DNA of 47,073 nucleotides, taken from NCBI GenBank assembly GCA_012837285.1, contig DURJ01000008.1:1-47073 (forward strand). The letters are read 5' to 3'. Position 1 is the first letter of the stretch; the number at the start of each line of letters is the position of its first letter. Positions 7,507-16,204 of this stretch are shown piece after piece. The stretch is from Bacillota bacterium (GTDB taxonomy: Bacteria; Bacillota; DTU030; DUMP01). Under the pieces are notes generated by a model. That model saw only the letters and a list, made by a program, of their open reading frames with translations. It had not been told where the DNA came from and ran no database searches. Both the position numbers and the translations under genes were made by a program.

Positions 7507-8934
7507 TTACCGCTCCGGTTCCCAAAAGACCTTATAAGCCCTGTAGGCGGAATAAATGTCCACTTTGCTGGCTAACTCAAACGGAGCATGCATACTAAGA
7601 ATCGGAACGCCGGCATCCAGGACATCCATACCCAAGTCTGCTAAGAATTGGGCGATGGTGCCGCCTCCTCCCTCATCTACTTTACCTAGATCTCCTGGCT
7701 GCCAGGGGATACTATGGTCATTCAGGAGCCTACGTACTTTACCTACAAACTCAGCACTGGCTTCGCTGGCACCGCCCTTGCCGCGCCCCCCCGTATACTT
7801 AGTCAGGCTGAGGCCGTATCCTAAGCGGGCTGCATTGCGTTTGTCGCTTACCTCGGCATAGGAAGGATCCAGCGCAGCATTCACATCGGCTGACAAAGCT
7901 TCTGCTCGAGCCAGCGCCCTCCGAACCTCTAGATCTACATTAGCCGCACCTTCCCGGTACACCAATTCAGCCACCACGTTGTCAAAAAAACGCGAGCGCG
8001 CCCCGGTATTACCCATGCTTCCGACCTCTTCGCGGTCAGTGAACAGACAAAAGGCACTATACTCCGGTGACATTACGTCAAAAAACCCAAGTAGCGAAGT
8101 ATAAGCGCAGACACGGTCGTCTTGGCCGTAGGCTCCAACCAAGCTGCGATCAAAACCCACATCCCTGGCCGCTCCCGCCGGCACTGCTACCAGGTCTGCA
8201 CTTACCAGATCCTCTTCACTGATTCCATAAGTATCGTACAGCAGCTTAAGAACGCCTAGCTTTACTCGTTCTTTCACGTCCTTGTCTTCTGGATAAGGCA
8301 GATTGCCCACGATGATGTTAAGGGCTTCACCAGCCACCGCGTTCTTGGCTTTCTTCTCCATCTGTTCATAAGCTAGATGGGGCAGCAGATCGCTCACACA
8401 AAATACCGGGTCCCCAGGATCTTCGCCCAAGCGCAGATCAAGACGGTCTCCGTTAGCCAGAACCACTACCCCGTGCAAAGCCAGAGGCTGAACGGGCCAC
8501 TGGTACTTCTTAATACCGCCATAATACTGGGTCTTGAGCAAAACCAGCCCCTCTTCTTCGTACAGCGGCCGGGCTTTTAAGTCTAGTCGGGGGGCATCGA
8601 TATGTGAGCCCACCAACCGAAAACCGGCAGTAACGGGCTTCTGGCCCAAAACCACCAAAACCGAGCTCCGCCCTCGGTTATTAAAGTATAGCTTAGTCCC
8701 CGGGCGCAACTGACCAGCAACCTTATCGGCAGGAACAAAACCACGCTTCTCAGCTTTGGTGAGGATGTAGTTGTTGGCTTCGCGTTCTGTTTTGGCTTGG
8801 GTTAGAAACATTTTGTAGCCGTCGGCAAAAGCAAAAACTCTTTTTAACTGTTCCTTGCTGAGACGATCCCAAGCTGACTTGGTTTCAAAAGACAGTTTGT
8901 CCATGAGCCTTTTGCCCACGTTATCTTCTTTCAC
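7507..8934 (-). CDS. M18 family zinc aminopeptidase
   Basis: Cytoplasmic metallo-aminopeptidase that removes N-terminal (often acidic) residues from peptides. The 475-aa protein has the M18 features in order: GSHIDAPRLDLK with metal-binding His (about residue 111), FTDREEVGSMGNTGA with the catalytic/metal-binding glutamates (about 295-310), and a C-terminal SMHAPFELASKVD with metal-binding His. I chose the GTG at 8934, which has AGGAGGAG 7 nt upstream; the ATG at 8952 lies before that site and is unlikely to be used. It follows the TtcA-like gene by 14 nt and probably shares its transcript. It ends exactly against cobO on the other strand. Confidence 0.9.
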   Translation of the reverse strand: MKEDNVGKRLMDKLSFETKSAWDRLSKEQLKRVFAFADGYKMFLTQAKTEREANNYILTKAEKRGFVPADKVAGQLRPGTKLYFNNRGRSSVLVVLGQKPVTAGFRLVGSHIDAPRLDLKARPLYEEEGLVLLKTQYYGGIKKYQWPVQPLALHGVVVLANGDRLDLRLGEDPGDPVFCVSDLLPHLAYEQMEKKAKNAVAGEALNIIVGNLPYPEDKDVKERVKLGVLKLLYDTYGISEEDLVSADLVAVPAGAARDVGFDRSLVGAYGQDDRVCAYTSLLGFFDVMSPEYSAFCLFTDREEVGSMGNTGARSRFFDNVVAELVYREGAANVDLEVRRALARAEALSADVNAALDPSYAEVSDKRNAARLGYGLSLTKYTGGRGKGGASEASAEFVGKVRRLLNDHSIPWQPGDLGKVDEGGGGTIAQFLADLGMDVLDAGVPILSMHAPFELASKVDIYSAYRAYKVFWEPER

Positions 8935-8948
8935 GTAATAACTCCTCC

Positions 8949-9722
8949 TCATGAATGATTCTTTCCTAGTTTATCACATTTTTCGGCCATAGGCATAACA
9001 TAACTCCAAGTAGCCAGTGGTATGCTGCTTTCCCATGCGCTGAGGAAGCGTTGGCGCCAATTGGGAAAATGGTCGCTTAACTTGGCTATTAAGTCCTCCA
9101 TTTCTGCCCGTCTGGTGTTTCCTGCTGCCGGGCAGCGGCTCTTGCACACCGGGAGCTGGTCGCGCTTCACAACAGCACTAATTATTTCCTCAGGTATGTA
9201 AACCAACGGTCTTATAGCCACCAGACCACTACGGCTTAACTCGGTTCGAGGTTGGAAGGTGGCCAAACGACCGGTATAAAAGAAATTCATGAACAATGTG
9301 GCCAAAACATCATCTAAATGGTGACCTAAAGCAACCTTGTTGCATCCCAGGTCTAGAGCAGCATTGTTTAGAGCCCCTCGACGCATATGCGAACAAAGAG
9401 AACATGGATTACGTTCTTGCCTGACATCATAGATTATGGTGCCAATTTGAGTCTTAACCTCGGTCAGTTTCAGCCCCTTGGTTCGGCAAAAATCTGCTAA
9501 CGGGACTGTATCCTCTTGCCATCCTAAGTCCACCCGGAGAGGAAACAGTTGTACATCATGAAAGGACCTCTGACAAAGCCAGTCAAGGGTATGTAACAAA
9601 AACAAGCTGTCCTTTCCTCCGGAAACGGCCACAGCCACGCGATCGCCACGATCCAGCAGCCGATAACGGCGGATGGCCCGCTTTATTTTGTCAAGAAACC
9701 ATTTCTTATCACTAGGCTTCAA
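8949..9722 (-). CDS. TtcA-like PP-loop tRNA thiolation ATPase
   Basis: Member of the TtcA/TtuA group of PP-loop ATPases that activate tRNA bases for sulfur transfer (2-thiocytidine at position 32 in TtcA). The PP-loop SGGKDS is at residues 34-39. Cysteines in CSLC (C107, C110) and in CKSRC (C193, C197) match the three-Cys iron-sulfur cluster scheme. The LGHHLDDVLATLFMN motif is typical of TtcA. The start is TTG at 9722, with AAGGAG 8 nt upstream. It sits between ogt and the M18 peptidase. At 257 aa it is shorter than Escherichia coli TtcA (about 310). The exact target nucleotide is inference. Confidence 0.82.
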   Translation of the reverse strand: MKPSDKKWFLDKIKRAIRRYRLLDRGDRVAVAVSGGKDSLFLLHTLDWLCQRSFHDVQLFPLRVDLGWQEDTVPLADFCRTKGLKLTEVKTQIGTIIYDVRQERNPCSLCSHMRRGALNNAALDLGCNKVALGHHLDDVLATLFMNFFYTGRLATFQPRTELSRSGLVAIRPLVYIPEEIISAVVKRDQLPVCKSRCPAAGNTRRAEMEDLIAKLSDHFPNWRQRFLSAWESSIPLATWSYVMPMAEKCDKLGKNHS

Positions 9723-9741
9723 CCTACGGTCTCCTTTTCAG

Positions 9742-10242
9742 TTACTGCTTACCCTCCAATTCCAACAACCAGCGCTTTAGGTCTTTGCCCCCGGCATAAG
9801 TGCCTAGAGAACCGTTTGCCGGTAACACCCGATGGCAGGGCACAAATACAGGTAGCGGATTAGCCCGCATAGCATTGCCCACTGCTCGCGCTGCTTGCGG
9901 GTATCCTACCTTTGTTGCTAAAGCACTATAGGTTATGGTAAGTCCATATGGTACCTTCAATAAGGTCTCCCAGACTCTTGTTTGAAATTGGGTCCCTTTA
10001 AGATCTAAAGAGATGGTAAATACCCGCCGTCTCCCGTCCAGATACTCGTCTAGCTGCCTTAAAGCCTCAGCCAAATAGGGGGACTCCGGTACCATAATCA
10101 TATCTTCTTCAGGGTAATGGCTGGCTAGCCAGTATTTCATATCTCTCAGGCCGCTGTAGACACTAAAGTAACATAAGCCAATATCCGAACTCGCTATTGA
10201 CCCCGATCCCAAAATCGTGTTTACTTGAGCCCATTTCAGCAT
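9742..10242 (-). CDS. ogt: Methylated-DNA--protein-cysteine methyltransferase
   Basis: Suicide DNA repair protein that transfers the methyl group from O6-methylguanine to its own cysteine. The 166-aa product contains the active-site motif PCHRV (Cys about residue 136), preceded by RAVGNAMRANPLP and followed by GTYAGGKDLKRWLL, all standard for Ogt/MGMT. The helix-turn-helix region is TQFQTRVWETLLKVPYG. An open frame continues upstream to 10377, but those 45 residues are not Ogt-like. The ATG at 10242 has GGGGGA nearby and gives the usual length. It lies downstream of tRNA-Leu on the same strand and may be read through from the tRNA promoter. Confidence 0.92.
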   Translation of the reverse strand: MLKWAQVNTILGSGSIASSDIGLCYFSVYSGLRDMKYWLASHYPEEDMIMVPESPYLAEALRQLDEYLDGRRRVFTISLDLKGTQFQTRVWETLLKVPYGLTITYSALATKVGYPQAARAVGNAMRANPLPVFVPCHRVLPANGSLGTYAGGKDLKRWLLELEGKQ

Positions 10243-10425
10243 AGATGTTCCCCCGTTTCTCAAAATCTTATGTACCCTGTCCCCATCCCATTGTATCGTA
10301 CGCTTCCAACCAGGTTCAAGCATGGTCTCTGTCACTGCCGACACATCACAATAACAACAATAAGCGGCAATAATCATGACTGCCGCTTAGGATATCTCGA
10401 GCTTGTGTCGTACACTGGTTTTAGT

Positions 10426-10515
10426 TGGTGCCGGAGACCGGAATCGAACCGGTACGGGTGTTAACCACCCGAGGGATTTTAAGTCCCTTGCGTCTGCCTG
10501 TTCCGCCACTCCGGC
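10426..10515 (-). tRNA. tRNA-Leu (UAA)
   Basis: A 90-nt class II tRNA on the minus strand. Its 7-bp acceptor stem is GCCGGAG/CTCCGGC with discriminator A and an encoded CCA. The anticodon loop is CTTAAAA (anticodon TAA), with a long variable arm and a GGTTCGATTCC T-loop region. A promoter lies just upstream (10528-10556). Confidence 0.97.
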
Positions 10516-10527
10516 ACTGACGATATT

Positions 10528-10556
10528 ATTCTACCATCTATCCGCAAAACTTTCAA
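10528..10556 (-). promoter_or_regulatory. Sigma-A promoter of tRNA-Leu
   Basis: On the minus strand TTGAAA (10551-10556) and TAGAAT (10528-10533) are separated by exactly 17 bp, placing the transcription start a few bases before the tRNA 5' end. Confidence 0.75.
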
Positions 10557-10605
10557 GACAAACTGTGTCTTTGCTCGTATCTTCACCTCCTGCTAGAACT
10601 TGCTC

Positions 10606-10634
10606 TTGCCGCTGGAACCAAGGCATGTTATAAT
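10606..10634 (+). promoter_or_regulatory. Sigma-A promoter of tRNA-Cys
   Basis: TTGCCG (10606-10611), a 17-bp spacer and a perfect TATAAT (10629-10634) with an extended -10 TG (10626-10627) lie directly before tRNA-Cys. Confidence 0.8.
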
Positions 10635-10644
10635 GAAAACGCAA

Positions 10645-10720
10645 GGTGCGGTGGCGAAGAGGCTAACGCCGTGGTCTGCAAAACCACTATGCGCCGGTTC
10701 GAATCCGGCCCGCACCTCCA
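10645..10720 (+). tRNA. tRNA-Cys (GCA)
   Basis: A 76-nt tRNA with acceptor stem GGTGCGG/CCGCACC, anticodon loop CTGCAAA (anticodon GCA), a GGTTCGAATCC T-arm and an encoded CCA end. It is transcribed divergently from tRNA-Leu and followed at once by a terminator. Confidence 0.97.
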
Positions 10721-10726
10721 TTTTTT

Positions 10727-10748
10727 GCCCGAAGAGGGCTTTTTTTTA
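10727..10748 (+). terminator. Terminator of tRNA-Cys
   Basis: A short GCCC/GGGC stem (10727-10730 and 10736-10739) with a GAAGA loop is followed by eight T residues, 6 nt after the tRNA 3' end. Confidence 0.75.
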
Positions 10749-10770
10749 TACTTAAATCCTGTTAGCGAGA

Positions 10771-10794
10771 GAAAAAGCCGGTCTAAAGACCGAC
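10771..10794 (-). terminator. Terminator of spoIVA
   Basis: On the minus strand GTCGGTC and GACCGGC (genomic 10777-10794) form a 7-bp stem with one G-U pair and a TTTA loop, followed by CTTTTTC-type T-rich sequence. It lies 6 nt past the spoIVA stop and faces the tRNA-Cys terminator. Confidence 0.78.
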
Positions 10795-10800
10795 TTAAGT

Positions 10801-12279
10801 CTACAGGATAATGCAGATTAGGCCACCACTCCCCTCATTGACAATTCGTTCTAACGTTTCTTTCAGTTTCTGTTGTGCATCCTCCGGCATGTGATATAGT
10901 TTGCTTTGGATGGTTTCCTTTACCAGATCATGAAGCGACTTGCTGAACAAGTTGGTCTCCCACAGCTTCTGGGGATTATCTTCAAATTCGTCTAACAAAT
11001 ACTGTGCCAGTTCTTCCGATTGTTTTTCAGTACCGATAATCGGCGCTACTTCTGCTCTTATGTCCGTTCGAATCATGTGGATCGAAGGAGCACTGGCACG
11101 CAATCGAATTCCAAAGCGACCTCCGCTTTTTAAAACTTCAGGCTCTTCTAAAACCATTTCTTCCAGCCGCGGCGGAACAATCCCGTAACCAACGCGATCT
11201 ACATCATAAAGAGCATCCGCGACTTTATCGTATTCTACCTTGGCGGCGGTATATTCCTTGAGTACTCGCAGCAGGTCTTGGTCGTCTTTTAACGTCCGGC
11301 CACATGTTTCCTCTAAGATTTGGAAAAGGAGGCGCTGTGGGGCGGTAAGCTGCAGTGTGGTAATACCTTGACCCAAATCCAAATCTACAAGTACAGCCTG
11401 ATCAACAAAATCTTGTTCCTGAAACGTAGTTACAGCTTGATCAATGTCTCTGACTTTATGAATAACGTCCACAGTATTTCGCACGCAGTCCTCGAACTGA
11501 GAACGCAGCCAATGAACCGAATCGAGTTCCAATAGCCAGCCTGGTAGATGAACATTAACCTCTTGCACCGGGAACTCATACAGGATTTCCTGTAACAGAT
11601 CATAGATATCTGACAACGTCATTCTCAGCGCATTAACCGGCAACACTGGAACTTGGTATTTCCCAGTAAGTTCTGCTGCCAGTTCCTGTGTTTCTGTGGC
11701 AGTGGGATGAAGCGAGTTCAAGACAACCACAAACGGTTTCCCTATTTCTTTCAGTTCGGCAATTACTTTTTCCTCGGCCGGTTCATAGCTGCGGCGCGCA
11801 ATATCAACAATGGAGCCGTCGCTGGTTACAACCAAGCCGATAGTGGCGTGCTCGGTGATAACTTTGCGGGTACCAACTTCGGCCGCCTGTTCAAACGCTA
11901 TTTCTTCTTCGAACCAAGGAGTTCGTACCATACGTGCGTCCTCATCCTCAAGATAACCTAAGGCCCCGTCTACAGCATAACCCACACAGTCCACAATTCG
12001 CACCCTGAATTTGATATTCTCTCTGAGAACTACTTCTACCGCTTCTTCCGGAATAAACTTGGGTTCAGTAGTTGTAACTGTCCGTCCGGTCCCACTCACC
12101 GGTAACTCATCCAAGGCGCGGTCGCGCTCCGGACTGTCCTCCATATAGGGCAAAACCAAGAGCTCCATAAAACGCTTAACAAACGTGGATTTCCCGCTGC
12201 GCACAGGGCCCACCGTACCGATGTAAATATCGCCGCCTGTGCGCTCAATTATGTCCTGAAAAAGGTCAAACTTCTCCAC
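10801..12279 (-). CDS. spoIVA: Stage IV sporulation protein A (spore coat ATPase)
   Basis: Mother-cell ATPase that polymerises on the forespore outer membrane and forms the basement layer of the spore coat. The 492-aa protein has the usual full length. Its N-terminus is the diagnostic FDLFQDIIERTGGDIYIG, followed by the Walker A P-loop GPVRSGKST (residues 24-32). It ends in the hydrophobic GLICIIL tail required for membrane targeting. The start is GTG at 12279, with GGGAGGG upstream. It is monocistronic by appearance, with terminators on both sides. Identification is very secure. Confidence 0.97.
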   Translation of the reverse strand: MEKFDLFQDIIERTGGDIYIGTVGPVRSGKSTFVKRFMELLVLPYMEDSPERDRALDELPVSGTGRTVTTTEPKFIPEEAVEVVLRENIKFRVRIVDCVGYAVDGALGYLEDEDARMVRTPWFEEEIAFEQAAEVGTRKVITEHATIGLVVTSDGSIVDIARRSYEPAEEKVIAELKEIGKPFVVVLNSLHPTATETQELAAELTGKYQVPVLPVNALRMTLSDIYDLLQEILYEFPVQEVNVHLPGWLLELDSVHWLRSQFEDCVRNTVDVIHKVRDIDQAVTTFQEQDFVDQAVLVDLDLGQGITTLQLTAPQRLLFQILEETCGRTLKDDQDLLRVLKEYTAAKVEYDKVADALYDVDRVGYGIVPPRLEEMVLEEPEVLKSGGRFGIRLRASAPSIHMIRTDIRAEVAPIIGTEKQSEELAQYLLDEFEDNPQKLWETNLFSKSLHDLVKETIQSKLYHMPEDAQQKLKETLERIVNEGSGGLICIIL

Positions 12280-12385
12280 TTTTTATCCCTCCCTTACCAT
12301 ATCTTACTTTCTTGTCCCCAAACTTAGAACAGATGCCGTTCTTCCAACCCATTACATTTATATGGACTCTGCTAGCATCTGAGAC

Positions 12386-12415
12386 CAAAAAAATAGCGCC
12401 GGCGGGTAGCCGGCG
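12386..12415 (-). terminator. Terminator of der
   Basis: On the minus strand a 7-bp GC-only stem (genomic CGCCGGC 12397-12403 and GCCGGCG 12409-12415, loop of 5 nt) is followed by a run of seven T residues (genomic A-run 12387-12393). It directly follows the der stop codon. Confidence 0.88.
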
Positions 12416-12420
12416 TAAGT

Positions 12421-13731
12421 CTATTTTTCCGCCGCAAAAAGTCTTATTGGGGTACCGGGATAGCGGTACAGCTGCCGGATCCGGTTTTCTACCCGGCGTA
12501 AATATGAGAAATGAATAGCCTTAGGATTACTAACAGTCAACTTAAAACGCGGTGGGCTAATACCCAACTGGGTTAAGTTGAAAATGCGGGTGCTCTGTCC
12601 TTTTAGCTGCGGTAGGGGCGTGACCGCCAGAAGGTCTCGAAGAAGCATGTTCAGTTCAGCTTGGGGTAACGTATGCGTTTGCGATTCCCGAACCTCAATA
12701 ATTGTTTTTAGTAAGCGCTCAACATTGCGGCCGCTTAGCGCCGACAAAAAGACCAGCGGAGCATAATCACAAAAGGACAGCCGACGCCTGATTTCCTCTT
12801 GGTAGTACCGAAACTGTTCCTGATCGAGTTTTACTAGATCCCACTTGTTGACGGCGATAATCAAGCCTTTACCTGCCTCATGGGCATAGCCGGCAATCCG
12901 TTGGTCCATTTCAGTCACGCCTTCCAGGCCCTCCAGCACCAGCACAGTGATATCCGAGTGTTCAATGGCCCGTCGTGCTCTTAAAGAACTGTAATATTCT
13001 ATTTTTTCTTTAATCCGGGTTCTGCGTCGCATGCCAGCTGTATCAACAAAAATAAATCGATAGCCCTGGAAAGAGAACACAACGTCAACTGCATCGCGGG
13101 TAGTTCCAGGTATGGAACTGGTCACCAGCCGCTCGGCACCTAAAATCTTGTTTACCAGTGAGGACTTACCCACGTTAGGTCGACCCACAATGGCTATTCG
13201 TAACTGTTTTAACGGGGACGGTGACTCTTTTTTCGGTGGAAGTAAGGCCACAATCTGGTCCAATAAGTCGCCGGTGTTAATACCGTTCAGGGCCGAAACA
13301 GGGATCGGATCACCTAGCCCTAAGGCGAAAAACTCCACCGCTTTGTTTTCTTGGTGGACGTTGTCCAGCTTGTTCACTGCCAGAACCACTGGTTTGTTAC
13401 TTTTGCGTACAAGATCGGCAATCTCCCAATCTCCAGGTGTGATTCCATCTCTACCGTCTAATAGGAACACCAGTACATCTGCTTCAAACAGAGCTTGTTT
13501 TGCTTGCTCTTCCACATTCTCGTATAACTCTTCCTCAGTAGCCGGTTGCAGCCCACCAGTATCGATGAGAGTAAACTCGCGCCCGTTCCAATCACACAGC
13601 GCCTGCAGACGGTCCCTGGTCACACCGGGTTCGTCCTCTACTATCGCCAATCTCATGCCGATCAGTCGGTTAAAAAGAGTGGATTTACCTACGTTGGGTC
13701 GGCCGATAATGGCAACTGATGGTTTAGTCAT
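12421..13731 (-). CDS. der: GTPase Der (EngA), ribosome assembly
   Basis: Essential double-GTPase needed for 50S ribosomal subunit maturation. The 436-aa protein has two tandem G domains, each with a GRPNVGKS P-loop (near residues 8-15 and 180-187), DTGG/DTAG G3 motifs and NKLD/NKWD G4 motifs. It ends in a KH-like domain with the PPRFKLTVSNP segment. The ATG at 13731 has AAAGGAG 8 nt upstream; a GTG at 13740 overlaps that site. It overlaps the stop of the upstream DUF512 gene by 8 nt, indicating translational coupling. A strong terminator follows. Confidence 0.96.
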   Translation of the reverse strand: MTKPSVAIIGRPNVGKSTLFNRLIGMRLAIVEDEPGVTRDRLQALCDWNGREFTLIDTGGLQPATEEELYENVEEQAKQALFEADVLVFLLDGRDGITPGDWEIADLVRKSNKPVVLAVNKLDNVHQENKAVEFFALGLGDPIPVSALNGINTGDLLDQIVALLPPKKESPSPLKQLRIAIVGRPNVGKSSLVNKILGAERLVTSSIPGTTRDAVDVVFSFQGYRFIFVDTAGMRRRTRIKEKIEYYSSLRARRAIEHSDITVLVLEGLEGVTEMDQRIAGYAHEAGKGLIIAVNKWDLVKLDQEQFRYYQEEIRRRLSFCDYAPLVFLSALSGRNVERLLKTIIEVRESQTHTLPQAELNMLLRDLLAVTPLPQLKGQSTRIFNLTQLGISPPRFKLTVSNPKAIHFSYLRRVENRIRQLYRYPGTPIRLFAAEK

Positions 13732-15103
13732 CCCGTTCACTCCTTTCAGCCAACTGTGGCCATAGTTGGCAGGGCAAATGTGCTATTTTGGGCCTGGCTC
13801 CCAGAGCCTGATCCATTTCTTGCAGACTTAAATTGTCGATGGTTAATCCATCAGCAGAAAACATTGCTTGCGGTAAGAAAATGTGATCTGCCGGCGAGGC
13901 TGATTGAAGGGCGCAGATCACGTCCCTGCCGGTAAGGAGCCCGGCAGCGGTGACGTTCGGGCCCCAGAAGCTATTCTGTACTATGGTGACCTGGGCTTTC
14001 CATCCCATGACGCAGTTACACCAGTCAGCAAGTTGCCGGATGGTGTTGGCAGCCGCCACGCCGGTTACCAGCATAATATCCTGCTTGTTCTCAGACACAA
14101 TCATCGAGGACGGCAAAGCGGCCAAGTCATCTAAGAACTGTCTGGTCAACCCTACCCCGTTCTCTAACTGAGGGAACCCATCGTAATGGCTGGCCGGTGG
14201 TACTTCTTGTTCTGCCAGCCCATAGAACTCATCGCTAAGATAAAAGAACGTGCAACCAAATTTCCGACGGAAGGCAGCTTGCTTGTCGGCTGCCCAATTA
14301 ATTAGTTCCAAGGCGCTTTCTTTATTATAAGATTTCAGGGGTAGAAGATTGTTGCGGAACTTGGTTAGTCCTACCGGGACTGCGGCTACGGACGCTACCG
14401 CAGGGTAAAGTCGGGCCAATCCTTCCACGGTGCGTTCAAGTTCCGCAGCGTCATTTAGTCCGGGGCAAAGTACTATCTGGCAATGCATTTCTACCTTAGC
14501 TCTGGCTAAAGCAGTCAGCTGCCCTTTTATGGCAGCTGCTGTTGGATTTCCCATCATTTGGCTGCGCAACCGTCCATTTAGGGTGTGGACCGAAATATAG
14601 AGTGGGCCGAGATGCTCAGCCACTAAACGCTGCATATCTTTGGGCTTAATGTTAGTGAGAGTGATAAAATTGCCCTGCAAGACTGATAGCCGCCAATCAT
14701 CATCTTTAACATACAAGCTGGGTCTCAAATTTGGTGGCATCTGGTCGACAAAGCAAAAACAACAGTTGTTATTACAGTGCCGGATGCCGTCAGAGGCCGC
14801 CTCTGCAAATACTAAGCCGAGCTCATCATGTTGATCTTTGTCTATTACCAGTAGCTCCTGCCCACCGTCTTTCTTAGTCACGGTCACAGACAGCTTCTCG
14901 TCGGCACAGGCAAAGATAAAAGCAATCAGATCCTCCAGAGGCTTGCCATTTACCTCGGTGATTCTGTCACCCGGCACCAGTCCTAACTCGTTAGCTATGC
15001 TGTCTGCACATACCCTGGCTATCTCTAATCCTGGCAAATCAAATCCCGCCTTTTGTGCAGTTAAATCGGTACCATTATGCTCTATTTTCCTGCTGCACGT
15101 CAA
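13724..15103 (-). CDS. DUF512 / radical SAM-type PDZ protein (TIGR03279 family)
   Basis: A conserved clostridial protein of unknown reaction. A PDZ-like domain (about residues 24-88, GLEIARVCADSIANELGL then GDRITEVNGKPL) is followed by a radical-SAM-like segment with Cys at 110, 114 and 117 (C-x3-C-x2-C, in HCNNNCCFCFVD). The C-terminal half is the DUF512 region. The start is uncertain: TTG at 15103 gives the longest frame but has no good ribosome-binding site, and TTG at 15037 would begin at the conserved PGLEIAR. It overlaps the DUF3189 gene upstream and der downstream, so it sits in a tightly coupled unit. The family is recognised, the function is not. Confidence 0.85.
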   Translation of the reverse strand: MTCSRKIEHNGTDLTAQKAGFDLPGLEIARVCADSIANELGLVPGDRITEVNGKPLEDLIAFIFACADEKLSVTVTKKDGGQELLVIDKDQHDELGLVFAEAASDGIRHCNNNCCFCFVDQMPPNLRPSLYVKDDDWRLSVLQGNFITLTNIKPKDMQRLVAEHLGPLYISVHTLNGRLRSQMMGNPTAAAIKGQLTALARAKVEMHCQIVLCPGLNDAAELERTVEGLARLYPAVASVAAVPVGLTKFRNNLLPLKSYNKESALELINWAADKQAAFRRKFGCTFFYLSDEFYGLAEQEVPPASHYDGFPQLENGVGLTRQFLDDLAALPSSMIVSENKQDIMLVTGVAAANTIRQLADWCNCVMGWKAQVTIVQNSFWGPNVTAAGLLTGRDVICALQSASPADHIFLPQAMFSADGLTIDNLSLQEMDQALGARPKIAHLPCQLWPQLAERSERDD

Positions 15104-15560
15104 GGCTTTGTACTTTTTCCGCCTGCACCTTAGCCTGCTGTACGCACTCTTTGATCCGCTTTAGAGCCCGCCAAATTCCAAGGGCAGCGAGCCGACGACC
15201 CAAATAGACGAATCCTAAGCGGCGCGATAAGAATCCACCGAGACGAGTACAGAAATTCAAGTGGGGTTGTAGATCTACAAACAAGATATCATGAGCGTCT
15301 ATTCCTGCCAGCGAGAAAATGCTCTTGATGGCTTCCTCAACTAGAGCGCCTGCCGCTCCGCCTCCCAGGATGAAGATTTGGTTGCCATCGGGATCGGTGC
15401 CAATTAACTTGGGAACTCCGAGATCTTCCGCAGTTGCTTGGTCGAAATGCTGTAGCTTGACAATATCCCTTGGTGTACCTGGTGAAAGTATCTCTAGATG
15501 TATAGCTGCGGCTACTACCGATGAGTGGGCCCTCCCATAGCAGCAGTAGAATATTAGCAT
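15075..15560 (-). CDS. DUF3189 family protein, copy 2
   Basis: A 161-aa protein of the uncharacterised DUF3189 family of spore-forming Firmicutes. It begins MLIFYCCYGRAHSSVVAAAIHL, the typical opening with a Cys-rich strand and AHSS motif, and has a GNQIFILGGG segment and LFVDLQPHLNF further on. The charged C-terminal tail is probably helical. It starts at the ATG at 15560, overlapping the stop of the preceding paralogue by 7 nt, and its own end overlaps the DUF512 frame. The pair is about 25% alike by eye in layout (YHGHYASS against YCCYGRAHSS, GGGNKILILGRNR against DGNQIFILGGG). Function is unknown. Confidence 0.8.
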   Translation of the reverse strand: MLIFYCCYGRAHSSVVAAAIHLEILSPGTPRDIVKLQHFDQATAEDLGVPKLIGTDPDGNQIFILGGGAAGALVEEAIKSIFSLAGIDAHDILFVDLQPHLNFCTRLGGFLSRRLGFVYLGRRLAALGIWRALKRIKECVQQAKVQAEKVQSLDVQQENRA

Positions 15561-16084
15561 AAGTGCACCTCTAAACTCCGAACCTGGGCCAGGATTTTGG
15601 GAACCGCCTGCCGGGTACCCTGTTCTACCAACAGATCGCTTAGTCCCCTGACCGGTGCAAGTATCATGGTCAAAAAGCTGCTCGGCCCAAGGAGATCCAG
15701 TTGTCGGTTAAGATGTTGCCGTAATTGTAAGCCCAGCCAGATTCTATAGTTCTCACAAGTTGATGTGTTTACAAACAGCACTCCGTCATGGGTATCGCTT
15801 AGAACCAACGCGGCTCGAATCGCTCGCTCCAAAATTGTAAAGAAACGATTTCGGCCCAATATCAAGATCTTATTTCCGCCGCCATCAGTGCCTAAATATG
15901 TGAGAACAGCAGAATTCCTGTGCGAAAGAGCCCGAAAGATGTGTTCCTCAAAACAATTACAATCCAAAAAAGGCAGCGTTTCTGAACCAACACTGCTAAC
16001 TGCAGTTGAGTAACAGTGCTGATGCAGGATAGCCGCCAGCAAAGGCAGTGAGGAAGCATAATGGCCGTGATAGATCACCCACAT
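15554..16084 (-). CDS. DUF3189 family protein, copy 1 (divergent)
   Basis: A 176-aa protein that aligns in layout with its downstream neighbour: an opening WVIYHGHYASSLPLLAAIL strand-helix, a central GTDGGGNKILILGRN segment and a VLFVNTSTCEN strand. This suggests a tandem duplication that has diverged, with the AHSS motif degraded to YASS. AGGAG precedes the ATG at 16084. It lies downstream of spoIIP and upstream of DUF512-der. No catalytic motif is evident to me. Family assignment is by resemblance to the neighbour and to DUF3189; the role is unknown. Confidence 0.65.
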   Translation of the reverse strand: MWVIYHGHYASSLPLLAAILHQHCYSTAVSSVGSETLPFLDCNCFEEHIFRALSHRNSAVLTYLGTDGGGNKILILGRNRFFTILERAIRAALVLSDTHDGVLFVNTSTCENYRIWLGLQLRQHLNRQLDLLGPSSFLTMILAPVRGLSDLLVEQGTRQAVPKILAQVRSLEVHLC

Positions 16085-16204
16085 ATAAATGCTCCTGCCC
16101 TCCCACCGAGTTCAGAGTGGGTTTTCTGGTTCTTAATACTGCAAAAAACAAAGCCGCTCGCCCTGTTTTTTTTGTTTGAGCTGCACCAGAGTGACTAACT
16201 AGGG

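Noticed and set aside
10403-10633. Plus-strand frame of 76 codons
   Set aside because: It runs through tRNA-Leu on the other strand and the tRNA-Cys promoter.
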